DNA from: Candidatus Aminicenantota bacterium
Lineage (GTDB): Bacteria > Acidobacteriota > Aminicenantia > UBA2199
Length of the DNA stretch: 37,573 bases
Direction of reading: 5' to 3'
NCBI GenBank assembly: GCA_020355945.1
Contig: CP070627.1
Span: 6,993,632 to 7,031,204 of the forward strand
Of the stretch, positions 26,082 to 34,192 are shown in pieces; position 1 is the first letter of the stretch; the number at the start of each line of letters is the position of its first letter. The position numbers were made by a program, and so were the translations under genes. A model generated the notes under the pieces. It was given only the letters and a program-made list of their open reading frames with translations, was not told the DNA's origin and made no database searches.

Positions 26082-26115
26082 GAAAATCAGTATTCCTGTT
26101 TTTTTCGTTTTTCAA

Positions 26116-26144
26116 TTGAATTTAATTCTTATTCTGGGTACAAT
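26116..26144 (+). promoter_or_regulatory. Sigma-70-type promoter of the CapA-like gene
   Basis: TTGAAT (26116-26121), a 17-base spacer and TACAAT (26139-26144) place the start near 26151, some 45 bases before the ATG at 26196, which has AGGAGG about six bases upstream. Confidence 0.6.
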
Positions 26145-26195
26145 ATTAGTGGAAAATTGATATTTTTTTATAAAGATTAGACAGGAGGTATTATT

Positions 26196-27539
26196 ATGAA
26201 AAGTCGGTTACCGGCAACGCCCCTGGAGGCGTTGTCCATTTCCGGGGTGTTGAAATTTATTGTTAAAACCATCCACGCCTGTGCGGATGTTTTTGGGTTC
26301 TGGAAGTCCCCCTCTAAAAAAGCTGCCGCTGATTTCGAGGATATGTCGCTGTTAGCTAAAATCTATTGGGGGTACAAAAGTAAAAATCCCGTTTTAAAGG
26401 GTGAAAAAGGTGCCCATTTGGAAGCATTTTTTAAGAATCACCAGAAAGGGCTTTCACTTCCCGAAAGTTTTGAAAAAAGACATTCGCTTACGTTTAGTGC
26501 CGTGGGAGATTTGATTAAAGTAGAGGGGCTGGAGAATTCCAGGGATAAGTTATATGAAAAGGTAGTGGATTTAATATTTGATAGGGATATTTCTTATGCC
26601 AACCTGGAATCCCAGTTGACTACCCGGGACATCGGGGGATACACATTTAGTGAAAAAGAGGCACCACCATTGTGTTTATCAAAAGAGCAGTACGATGTTC
26701 TCAAAGGTTATCGGGGAAAGCAATTCACTTTGATGCATACTGCATGCAACCATACGTTTGATGTGGGAATGGAAGGAGTGGAAACTACATTGGCTCAACT
26801 GGAGAAGGATCATATCGTGGACCTGGGTACCAACCGCAATGCATCTGATCAGCAAAAGGGAAGAATAATTGAGAAAAATGGCATCAAAATCGGTTTTGTT
26901 TCCGCTACTTATGGCCTCAATGGCAAAGAGGTTCCCGGAGGCAAAGAACACATGGTGAACATGGTAAGATTTCACCGCGGTCAAAAGGGCAGGGTTGATA
27001 GTGATAGAAATATTGATCTTACATTGTTAAATAATCAAATTTCTTATTGTAAGGACCAGGGATGCGATATGGTTATTGCTTCAATTCATTGGGGCTATGA
27101 GTATGAATTTTTCCCCAGGCAGCATCAAGTGGAGATCGCTCACACCCTGGTGGAATCCGGTGTGGATGTGATTGTGTCCCATCATGCTCACGTGGTCCAG
27201 CCGGTGGAATATTACCGCCCCCGCAGGGACCCGGACAGGACTGCGGTTATTGCTTATTCATTGGGTAATCTTACCACCTCTTTTTCCGCCCCTCACCTGG
27301 TATTAAGTGGTGTTCTTAATCTAACTATTGTTAAGGGAAGTGTGAATGGAGAAGAGAAAACATTTGTTCAAGATGCTCAATTGGTGCCTGTGGTTCAAAG
27401 AGATTTCATTGAAAGTGATTTGCCTGTAATTCAATTGGAAAAGCTGGAAACCTTTTCTGCCGGTAAGGATGAAAATAAAACCAGGGAAGAAATAGATTAC
27501 ATATCCGCGGTTGAAGGGTATGCAAAATTGGTGTTATGA
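26196..27539 (+). CDS. CapA-family (PGA_cap, metallophosphatase-like) protein, 447 aa
   Basis: The family has a calcineurin-like phosphatase fold and includes CapA/PgsA of poly-gamma-glutamate capsule synthesis, though most members are of unknown function. Seen: FSAVGDLI (metal-binding start), YANLESQLT, ACNHTFDVGMEG, IASIHWGYEYEFFPRQHQ, SGVDVIVSHHAHVVQP and VIAYSLGN, the full ordered set of PGA_cap motifs. There is no clear signal peptide, unlike exported capsule-type members; the first 120 residues are a helical extension. Its position alone, divergent from groES and upstream of an M20 peptidase, does not reveal a substrate. Confidence 0.85.
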   Translation: MKSRLPATPLEALSISGVLKFIVKTIHACADVFGFWKSPSKKAAADFEDMSLLAKIYWGYKSKNPVLKGEKGAHLEAFFKNHQKGLSLPESFEKRHSLTFSAVGDLIKVEGLENSRDKLYEKVVDLIFDRDISYANLESQLTTRDIGGYTFSEKEAPPLCLSKEQYDVLKGYRGKQFTLMHTACNHTFDVGMEGVETTLAQLEKDHIVDLGTNRNASDQQKGRIIEKNGIKIGFVSATYGLNGKEVPGGKEHMVNMVRFHRGQKGRVDSDRNIDLTLLNNQISYCKDQGCDMVIASIHWGYEYEFFPRQHQVEIAHTLVESGVDVIVSHHAHVVQPVEYYRPRRDPDRTAVIAYSLGNLTTSFSAPHLVLSGVLNLTIVKGSVNGEEKTFVQDAQLVPVVQRDFIESDLPVIQLEKLETFSAGKDENKTREEIDYISAVEGYAKLVL

Positions 27540-27550
27540 GAAAATGTATA

Positions 27551-27584
27551 TCCACGGATTTACACGGATGCGCACGGATGAGAG
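27551..27584. repeat. Tandem CACGGAT repeat
   Basis: CACGGAT occurs three times within about 30 bases after the CapA-like gene. It belongs to the same class of short, imperfect intergenic repeats as ATCACAGAG at 29006-29038 and CACGAAGGA at 33201-33220. Confidence 0.7.
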
Positions 27585-27664
27585 AGAAAAAGTTGAGAGG
27601 TTAAGAAAGTCATAAAAAAGTCCCTGAAAAACTGTGTAAACCTGTGGCAAAAAAGGAGAGTGTA

Positions 27665-29005
27665 ATGAATTTAGAAATAGATAAAACAATATATCAGCGG
27701 CCGGTGGACCTGCTGCAAAATTTAATTCGTTTTGATACCAGCAATCCACCGGGTAATGAGCGGGAATGCGTGAGGTATATCAGTAAATTGCTTTGCGCGG
27801 TGGATATCGAAACGCATTTGCTGTCCAAAGACCCGCATCGTCCCAACCTGGTGGCACGGTTAAAGGGCAAGGACAAAGATGTACCGCCGCTGCTGATTTA
27901 CGGGCATGTGGATGTGGTTCCTGCCGGTGATGTCAAAGTGTGGAAATACCCACCCTTTGAAGGCAAAATTGCCGATGGGTTTGTCTGGGGCCGCGGTGCA
28001 TTGGATATGAAAGGCCCGATAGCTATGATGGTGAGTGCCTTTATGAAGGCGAAAGTGGAGGAAACAAAGCTGCCTGGTGATGTTGTACTGTGTATACTCA
28101 GTGACGAAGAAGAAAAGGGGGATTGCGGTGCCCGGTTCCTCGTGGAGCATCATCCTGAATTGTTTAAAGGCATTCGTAATGCATTGGGTGAATTTGGTGG
28201 ATTTACCTTCTATGTGGGGGGTAAAAAGTTTTATCCCATTGAGATGGCCCAGAAGCAGAAATGTGGTCTTAAGGCCATTATCCGCGGTCCTTCCGGTCAT
28301 GGTGCCGGTCATATGCGGGGTGGTACCATGGCAAAGCTGGCCAAATTCCTGGACCAATTGGATAAAGCCGCGCTGCCGGTTCATGTCACCCCAGAAGCGG
28401 AAAAAATGTTCGAGGCAATGGCAGATGTCCTGCCTTTTCCCACGGGTTGGGTCCTGCGTCAACTGCTGAAACCCAAACGCACTGATTTTATTTTAAAGCG
28501 CCTGGGAAAAAAAGGCGAGATCTTTATCCCCTTGTTTCACAACACGGTAAATGCCACCATTGTGCAGGGAGGGGATAAGATTAACGTTATTCCCGATAAA
28601 GTCGAAGTACAGTTGGATGTTCGTTTGCTGCCCGGTTTTGAACCCGATGATGTGGTTAAGGAGCTGCGGCCCATTATCGGGTATGATGTTGAACTGGAAC
28701 TACTGTTTTTTGATGAGGGACCCAGGGAGTTGGAGATGGGATTATTCGATACCCTGGCAGGCATTTTAAAGGAGGCAGACCCGGGTGGAATACCTATACC
28801 ACTGATGATAACGGGTTCCACTGATGCTCGTTTTTTCTCACGTTTAGGCATTCGCACCTACGGGTTTATTCCCATGCAGTTGCCTGAAGATATGAATTTT
28901 TTCAACCTCGCCCATATGCCCAATGAACGTATCCCGGTAGAAGCCCTGGAATTCGGCAGCAAAGCCATCTTCCAGGCCATGCAGCGCTTTCATGAAAGGG
29001 TATAA
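27665..29005 (+). CDS. M20-family metallopeptidase (ArgE/DapE/carboxypeptidase-like), 446 aa
   Basis: Zinc-dependent peptidases or deacylases of this family use two metals. Seen: YGHVDVVPAG with His81, GRGALDMKG with bridging Asp114, and SDEEEKGDCG with Glu148/Glu149 (general base and ligand), followed by a dimerisation domain with GPSGHGAGHM and a C-terminal GSTDARFF with the closing histidine in NLAHMPNERI. All catalytic positions are intact. I choose the ATG at 27665 over 27644 because it follows AAAAAAGGAGAG. The leader contains the CTGTGGC motif shared with the Hsp70 and Ntn hydrolase genes. No signal peptide is seen, so it acts in the cytoplasm. Substrate unknown. Confidence 0.9.
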   Translation: MNLEIDKTIYQRPVDLLQNLIRFDTSNPPGNERECVRYISKLLCAVDIETHLLSKDPHRPNLVARLKGKDKDVPPLLIYGHVDVVPAGDVKVWKYPPFEGKIADGFVWGRGALDMKGPIAMMVSAFMKAKVEETKLPGDVVLCILSDEEEKGDCGARFLVEHHPELFKGIRNALGEFGGFTFYVGGKKFYPIEMAQKQKCGLKAIIRGPSGHGAGHMRGGTMAKLAKFLDQLDKAALPVHVTPEAEKMFEAMADVLPFPTGWVLRQLLKPKRTDFILKRLGKKGEIFIPLFHNTVNATIVQGGDKINVIPDKVEVQLDVRLLPGFEPDDVVKELRPIIGYDVELELLFFDEGPRELEMGLFDTLAGILKEADPGGIPIPLMITGSTDARFFSRLGIRTYGFIPMQLPEDMNFFNLAHMPNERIPVEALEFGSKAIFQAMQRFHERV

Positions 29006-29038
29006 GCCACAGAGATCACAGAGATCACAGAGATGAAA
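29006..29038. repeat. Tandem ATCACAGAG repeat at a convergent junction
   Basis: ACAGAG occurs three times at a nine-base period between the convergent M20 peptidase and propeller genes. The last codons and TGA stop of the minus-strand propeller gene (29025-29027) lie inside it. Confidence 0.8.
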
Positions 29039-31382
29039 TAATAAACAATTTGCCTGCCAGGTAATCGGTAATCCAGAGCCTGCCTTTTTTATCCTGCTTA
29101 ATTTGATTGAATGTAAAGATACCGTCGGCAAATTGGCCCCGAAGGTAAAAAGCAGAATTATTCGTATCCACCGTGGTTTCGCCGTAGGGGTAAACCTCTC
29201 TATGTACCAACTGAAAAGATTTTTTGTCAGGGCAGAAGGAAAGGATGTGTAAAGTTTTAGGGGTATTACTGGTAATAATCAAATTTTTGCCAGTGCTAAA
29301 CAAATTTCCGGGTTTTCCCGGGTAGGGGAGGGGATAGGTGATAGGCTGATTTCCAAACATTTGCAGGGAATTGTCGTTGTGATTGATGCAATAAGGAACA
29401 TTGTTTAATAATACCAGTTTAAAGGGTTTTTGACCGGTTTTAATCTTTTGGACTGAAAAATCATCCTTGTTAACAACCGTGATGGTATTGGAGTCAAAAT
29501 TAGCAACGTAGATAAAGTTATCATCAAATACCAGGTCCGTAGGGGTTTGCCCGGTGGGATATTTTAGTAATATTTTTTGTAATTTTAGGTCAAAAATTTG
29601 GAGAATCCCCGGTTCTTGGTCTGTTTCTCCCACCCGGGCGATATAGAGCCAGTGTCTTTTTTGGTCGTATTTAAGGATGCGTTGGCTGGTTTCCCGCAGC
29701 ACGGAGTCTTCCAGTTCCACTCGCATTTGGTGCAGGTTGGGGACGCGAACTTCATCCGGGAAGGAGATTAAAAACTGTTTTTCTTGTCCCCAGTTATTTT
29801 GCAGGGCATAGAGCGCTCCGTTTTTATCCAGTATCATTTGATGGGCCATTCGGGGAATACGGCGGTCATAAAAACTCATGGCATTGGTATTGGCGTCGAA
29901 ATTGATACTCATGATACCGTTTTTAGCCGCCCAGATGTAAACCACCGGCCAGTAGGATTGATGGGGGCCGTAAGAGACATAGATGCTGCCGGAGGGGCTT
30001 TCAATGGCATTATTAATATATTGACAGGGTAGGGGATGGATTTTTACACTTCCATCTGCCAGTACTTCGGCAGCCTGGTCTTCCGAATTAAAGACCAGGA
30101 AGCCATCTTTTGTTCTCATTTCCACCAGGGTTGTCGGTGCCCAGCCGGTATAAATCTTGTTCTTTTTTTCGGTTTCCGGGTCTAACACAGTTAGTGCTGC
30201 TCCGAAAGAGCCGTTCACTGCGGTGGCGCCGATGGGAATGATTAATTTGCCGGTGTGGGGATTAAAGGTCATGTTAAACATATGGGGGATAATACCCACA
30301 TTAGGGATACGTTTAACCAGTTTCCGGGTTTTCAGATCGATGGCGTTCACTTCGCCGAAGCCCCAGGAGGCCACATAGAGCCGGTGGTTTTTTTCATCGA
30401 TGGCAGAGGCATCGTTTCCATAGATGGGGATTTTGATCTCTTCGATTTTGCCGTTGTTTTTAAAATCCACTGCATGAACGGTGGGGTGGTTATCGTAGGG
30501 GATATAGATTTCATCTTGTTGGGTGTTGTAATTGACGCCCACAGCTTCGGTGAGGCCCGGGAGTTTTACCACGGAATCATTGCCGTGCACCACATCGATT
30601 TTGAGTGCTTCGTTCACCAATCGTTCTGTTGTTTCGATCACGGTGTAGAGGTGGTGGGTTTTTTGGTTATAGCCAGCCATATGCCAGCGGCTGCCGCCTT
30701 TAACTGCCAGTTTTCTTTTCTTTAACAACTTAGCGGATTTGGCGGAAAACAGGTAAAGATCAGCGTTATAGCCGTCAATGGCAATCACCTGCTGTAATGT
30801 GGTGTCACAGACTACTTTTCGAATAGGCGGCGGTGGTGTTTGGTTGAGGTTGATCATTTTTTCTACTTTGTTTACCCAGGGAATTGGTTTGAATTTTTGG
30901 GATTTTAAAGGGATCATTGCCAGGTATTTGCTTTCCCTGCCCACCAGGAAGGCGTCCCCGTTTTTTTCATTCACGGTGACCATTTCGTATTGTTTGTTGG
31001 TATTGATGGTGACAGCGGATTTTTTGTCCGGGAAAACAATGTGCAGGCTTTTGTTACCGATAACGTAAATATTCCCGGTGCTTTTATCGATGGTCATGGC
31101 TTCCATTTTTAGGTATTGGGGTATCCGGGTTTTGATGGGGATATTGGTGACGGAATAATTGTTTCCATCAATAAGAGAGATGGAAGAAGTGTTGGTATTG
31201 ACCAGGATGATGCGGTTCCTGGGGATATCGGTTTTGACCAGTAGGGGGCCGGCGGCGTTTACTTTAAGACCGTAATGGGAGAGTAAGTCAATGGTTTTGA
31301 CGTGGTAATCGGCGTCACCATTTGCAAAGTAAAAGAGGGGTAAAAAAACGATTAGATAGAATAACCTTAATAATTTAGACAT
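29025..31382 (-). CDS. Secreted YVTN/NHL-like beta-propeller protein, 785 aa
   Basis: An N-terminal signal peptide (LLRLFYLIVFLPLFYFANG) is followed by many four-stranded repeats such as RNRIILVNTNTSSISLID, HRLYVASWGFGEVNAIDL and NFIYVANFDSNTITVVN, typical of YVTN-type propellers. Two to three propellers would fit the length. No catalytic motif or membrane anchor besides the signal is visible. Start at 31382 has AAGGAGG six bases upstream. The gene begins only 16 bases after the TOPRIM gene on the same strand, so it may be transcribed with the ATPase/TOPRIM pair, which is odd for a secreted protein. Function unknown. Confidence 0.8.
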   Translation of the reverse strand: MSKLLRLFYLIVFLPLFYFANGDADYHVKTIDLLSHYGLKVNAAGPLLVKTDIPRNRIILVNTNTSSISLIDGNNYSVTNIPIKTRIPQYLKMEAMTIDKSTGNIYVIGNKSLHIVFPDKKSAVTINTNKQYEMVTVNEKNGDAFLVGRESKYLAMIPLKSQKFKPIPWVNKVEKMINLNQTPPPPIRKVVCDTTLQQVIAIDGYNADLYLFSAKSAKLLKKRKLAVKGGSRWHMAGYNQKTHHLYTVIETTERLVNEALKIDVVHGNDSVVKLPGLTEAVGVNYNTQQDEIYIPYDNHPTVHAVDFKNNGKIEEIKIPIYGNDASAIDEKNHRLYVASWGFGEVNAIDLKTRKLVKRIPNVGIIPHMFNMTFNPHTGKLIIPIGATAVNGSFGAALTVLDPETEKKNKIYTGWAPTTLVEMRTKDGFLVFNSEDQAAEVLADGSVKIHPLPCQYINNAIESPSGSIYVSYGPHQSYWPVVYIWAAKNGIMSINFDANTNAMSFYDRRIPRMAHQMILDKNGALYALQNNWGQEKQFLISFPDEVRVPNLHQMRVELEDSVLRETSQRILKYDQKRHWLYIARVGETDQEPGILQIFDLKLQKILLKYPTGQTPTDLVFDDNFIYVANFDSNTITVVNKDDFSVQKIKTGQKPFKLVLLNNVPYCINHNDNSLQMFGNQPITYPLPYPGKPGNLFSTGKNLIITSNTPKTLHILSFCPDKKSFQLVHREVYPYGETTVDTNNSAFYLRGQFADGIFTFNQIKQDKKGRLWITDYLAGKLFIISSL

Positions 31383-31398
31383 AATGCCTCCTTTGAGT

Positions 31399-32016
31399 TT
31401 ATTTCAACTGTCTGAGAAAGTTAATTAAGGGCTGCAATTTTTCAGAATTAAAATTCCAATACCCTTTCTGTGCCGCCAGCCCTATGGAATTTGCAATCCT
31501 GGGTTTTGCTGCTAAGAATACTTGAACTTTGGCCTTTGAAATATTTTTAGGTCCTTCTGGTAATTTTTGGGAGCAAGCAATAAAATCGTCCACACACCTC
31601 ATTGCCTCGTGATCTTTAACAGATTCAAGGCAAAGGTCCTCAAGCATTCCTTTTGAAGAATTATCAGGCATGATGAAAACACCTAACGAGGGGCAGCCGC
31701 TGGAAAATTCACCTGGTCTTTTCGGTGATTGAAATCCTGCTTTTTTCAGGACCCCGGTTACACTTTTAAACGCATCTTTGGCATTTTCATCCGCATCACG
31801 GATAACAGCAATTTTTTCGATGTTTTTGAAGCCCGTGACAAACTTAAAACCTGGCATTAAATTTTTGAAATTATCTTTGCCTTCTGAACATCGTATATCA
31901 ACGCTATCTAAGATGCCGATATATTCCAATAATTTCTCGGAAAAATTGATTCCATCTTTTCCTTCAACCACCAGGAGCCTTTTTTTTGTAAAAAGTTTAG
32001 GAAGGGATTCAGGCAT
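31399..32016 (-). CDS. TOPRIM-domain protein, DUF3226-like, 205 aa
   Basis: The TOPRIM fold is used by topoisomerases, primases and OLD-type nucleases. Seen: LLVVEGKDG with Glu18, and VIRDADENA with Asp74 and Asp76, the Glu and DxD metal-binding elements. The remainder matches my memory of DUF3226 proteins, including GVFIMPDNSSKGMLEDL. Its start overlaps the stop of the upstream ATPase gene (TAATG), so the pair is translationally coupled. ATPase-TOPRIM pairs are a recurring defence layout (OLD split systems, and AriA/AriB of PARIS, where AriB is DUF4435). Nuclease action on host or phage nucleic acid is inferred, not shown. Confidence 0.8.
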   Translation of the reverse strand: MPESLPKLFTKKRLLVVEGKDGINFSEKLLEYIGILDSVDIRCSEGKDNFKNLMPGFKFVTGFKNIEKIAVIRDADENAKDAFKSVTGVLKKAGFQSPKRPGEFSSGCPSLGVFIMPDNSSKGMLEDLCLESVKDHEAMRCVDDFIACSQKLPEGPKNISKAKVQVFLAAKPRIANSIGLAAQKGYWNFNSEKLQPLINFLRQLK

Positions 32017-33095
32017 TAGCGTATCTCCAGTCCGTTTTCCAGTGTGATTTTAAGCATTTCATGATCGATGCTGATTAATTCCAATCTTTCTTCTTCCTTT
32101 TCAAGGCGATAGAGCCTCATGTTGTCCTTTTTATTTCCCAATTTCTCATAAGCGGAACTGTAAGATTTTATATTCTCAAACGAATGGGTAGTGGCGAAAA
32201 CCTGGACATTAAATTCCCTGGCAGACTCGAAAATTGCTTCCCATAGAAATTCCAACGCAGAATAGTGAAAACCGTTCTCCACTTCATCGATTAGTACAAC
32301 GCCATTGGAAGCTTCGTATATTGCCAGGACAATGGACAGCAATCGGTTAATCCCCTCTCCTACAATATTTACAGGAACCAATTCATTAAAACCCACATCG
32401 CAATATAATATATCGTCAGAGCCCACGGACAAATCCTTGATACCTGGTTCGATTTTCTGCAATATTCTTAATATTCTTTTTTCCTGTTTTTTAATTTGGA
32501 TATCGTTAAATCTCCGTGTATTATCTCCAAATCCATAATTGGGATAAATGAATATTCCATTTAGTGAATTTTTGTAATTATTCGGTAGGTTCTTTTGCAG
32601 ATCTTTTCCATTCCGTCTTATATCCGAGTGGAATTTAAGGGTTTCTTTTGAGTTTCCTTTTTTTATCGAATATTCGAAAGATAAGCCATTTACCCGATCA
32701 ACAGGGGCTGTATGACTGCTGTTAACTACAATGTGTCCATTGTGTTTCCTGGGGTCCTGGGGTTTTAGAATTGCGGTTTCTTTTAGCGGTCTTATTGTTA
32801 AGTCTCGCTTTTCTTTTGGATTAATTACTTCTCCATACAATTTTGAAGATAGTTGGATGTCCAACTTGTAAAAAATAAGAGACCATGAATAGTCGTTGAT
32901 GAGATGAAAACCCCGAAAGCTATTGATTCTTATAGGAATATCAGGATTGGTTGGTCCTGTAAGTAGAAAGATACTTTCCAATACGGTTGTTTTGCAGCTA
33001 TTATTTTTTCCTACAATTAGGTTAAATTGTTTAAGGTCTTTGAATTGCAATTGGCTGATGCCCCTGAAATTTTCAATTTTAATCTTCTTGTACAT
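32016..33095 (-). CDS. AAA15/OLD-like ATPase with Cys in Walker A, 359 aa
   Basis: Seen: an FRGISQLQF start typical of AAA15 ATPases, Walker A GKNNSCKT (residues 29-36), in which the usual Gly before Lys is Cys34, ESIFLLTGPTNP, a C-terminal Walker B LIDEVENGFHYSALEF and the switch VFATTHSFENI. I use the ATG at 33095, which has a perfect AGGAGG five bases upstream; the longer frame to 33245 has none and includes low-complexity intergenic DNA. The family acts as sensor or cage for a TOPRIM effector, here encoded by the overlapping downstream gene. A TATAAT lies upstream but without a good -35 box. Confidence 0.85.
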   Translation of the reverse strand: MYKKIKIENFRGISQLQFKDLKQFNLIVGKNNSCKTTVLESIFLLTGPTNPDIPIRINSFRGFHLINDYSWSLIFYKLDIQLSSKLYGEVINPKEKRDLTIRPLKETAILKPQDPRKHNGHIVVNSSHTAPVDRVNGLSFEYSIKKGNSKETLKFHSDIRRNGKDLQKNLPNNYKNSLNGIFIYPNYGFGDNTRRFNDIQIKKQEKRILRILQKIEPGIKDLSVGSDDILYCDVGFNELVPVNIVGEGINRLLSIVLAIYEASNGVVLIDEVENGFHYSALEFLWEAIFESAREFNVQVFATTHSFENIKSYSSAYEKLGNKKDNMRLYRLEKEEERLELISIDHEMLKITLENGLEIR

Positions 33096-33200
33096 CGCAG
33101 CCTCCTGGACAATTTTAAATTGGCCATTACCTATTATAATATTTTTTTCAAAAGAATGAAAGCCCCCCATGAACCCAAAATCCACCATCAAAATATGTAA

Positions 33201-33286
33201 ACCACGAAGGACACGAAGGAAAAAAGAGTATCTAAACCACCCCAATGAAAAGCTTTTGGAAGTCCAGAAAGGGGCTGGCAGCCCCT
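33201..33286. repeat. CACGAAGGA tandem repeat and a GC-rich hairpin
   Basis: CCACGAAGGACACGAAGGA (33202-33220) is a two-unit imperfect repeat. AGGGGC-TGGCA-GCCCCT (33270-33286) is a 6-bp hairpin. Both lie in the 355-base gap between the divergent ATPase and QueG-like genes, which holds no gene I can support. Confidence 0.7.
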
Positions 33287-33324
33287 GCCTATTAATTTAA
33301 CTTTAATGTTTTCCTTTTTTCACC

Positions 33325-33352
33325 AATGACTAATGACAAATGACCAATGACA
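33325..33352. repeat. Heptanucleotide repeat (AATGACN) x4
   Basis: AATGACT, AATGACA, AATGACC and AATGACA follow each other without gaps. Period seven, last base variable. A copy of the 16-base GCCGCCGGAGGC unit (33370-33385, inverted relative to 647-662) follows. Confidence 0.9.
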
Positions 33353-33389
33353 TTTGTTGCAAAGGTTTTTGGCCGCCGGAGGCATTTTA

Positions 33390-33418
33390 TTGAAAATCAG
33401 TAAAAGATAGATTATAAT
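33390..33418 (+). promoter_or_regulatory. Strong sigma-70-type promoter of the QueG-like gene
   Basis: TTGAAA (33390-33395), a 17-base spacer and a perfect TATAAT (33413-33418) place the start near 33425, about 25 bases before the ATG at 33451, which has AAGAGG upstream. Confidence 0.75.
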
Positions 33419-33450
33419 CTTTAGCTAGAACGTACCACAGAAGAGGTAAA

Positions 33451-34170
33451 ATGAATTTGAATGTTGAAGAGCGAGTTAAGCAAATCATTGGCAATGAGGA
33501 TGAGTACATCATTGGTTTTGCGCATTTAGCCGGTTTACTACCTGTAGAGTATGGCAATCACAACTATGCCATTGTGATTGGAAAGAAACTGGACGACAGG
33601 ATCATTGATTCCATCGAATCAGGCCCAACCCTTGAATATCTGCAGCATTATTACCAGGTCAATCGAGATTTAACGGCTTTAATCCATCGGATTGCCAATG
33701 AGTTGAAGGACATGAATATTTCTGGCATTGCCATCGAGCCTACTGTAAGCGATGATGAACTGGATGATGAGTATTTTAAAACGTTACGAGTGGATGTTTC
33801 TCATAAGATGGCAGCGACGCGGGCGGGTTTAGGGTGGATTGGCAAGACAGCATTGTTTGTCTCTAAAAAATTCGGTCCCCGGCTGCGATTGGCCACGATT
33901 CTTACCAATCATCCCCTGGAGTGCGAAAATACCCCTATCAATGAGAGCAAGTGTGGAAATTGTAAGGTGTGTGTTGAAAAGTGTCCGGCGCAAGCAGCCA
34001 ATGGAAAATCATGGAACATCAATGTGTATCGGGACGAATTTTATAATCCTTTTAAATGTAGAGAAAAATGTCTTGAGCTTTCGTGGCATAATATGAAACA
34101 ACGGACCAGTATCTGCGGGATATGTGTTTCGGTCTGCCCGGTTAGCCCCGGGGTAGGTGGAACCGAATAA
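33451..34170 (+). CDS. QueG-like 4Fe-4S double-cluster protein, 239 aa
   Basis: Related to epoxyqueuosine reductase, the last enzyme of queuosine synthesis, but shorter than QueG (about 350-380 residues) and lacking its full cobalamin-binding part and C-terminal repeats. Seen: MAATRAGLGWIGKTALFVSK, a block shared with QueG, then two ferredoxin-type clusters, CGNCKVCVEKCP (from Cys168) and the CREKCLEL/CGICVSVCP set near the C-terminus. Such short relatives are common in anaerobes and may be general iron-sulfur oxidoreductases. It is transcribed alone from its own promoter, convergent with glnN. I do not give a gene symbol because queG function is not assured. Confidence 0.8.
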   Translation: MNLNVEERVKQIIGNEDEYIIGFAHLAGLLPVEYGNHNYAIVIGKKLDDRIIDSIESGPTLEYLQHYYQVNRDLTALIHRIANELKDMNISGIAIEPTVSDDELDDEYFKTLRVDVSHKMAATRAGLGWIGKTALFVSKKFGPRLRLATILTNHPLECENTPINESKCGNCKVCVEKCPAQAANGKSWNINVYRDEFYNPFKCREKCLELSWHNMKQRTSICGICVSVCPVSPGVGGTE

Positions 34171-34192
34171 GGTCTTCTTAACCATATTCTTT

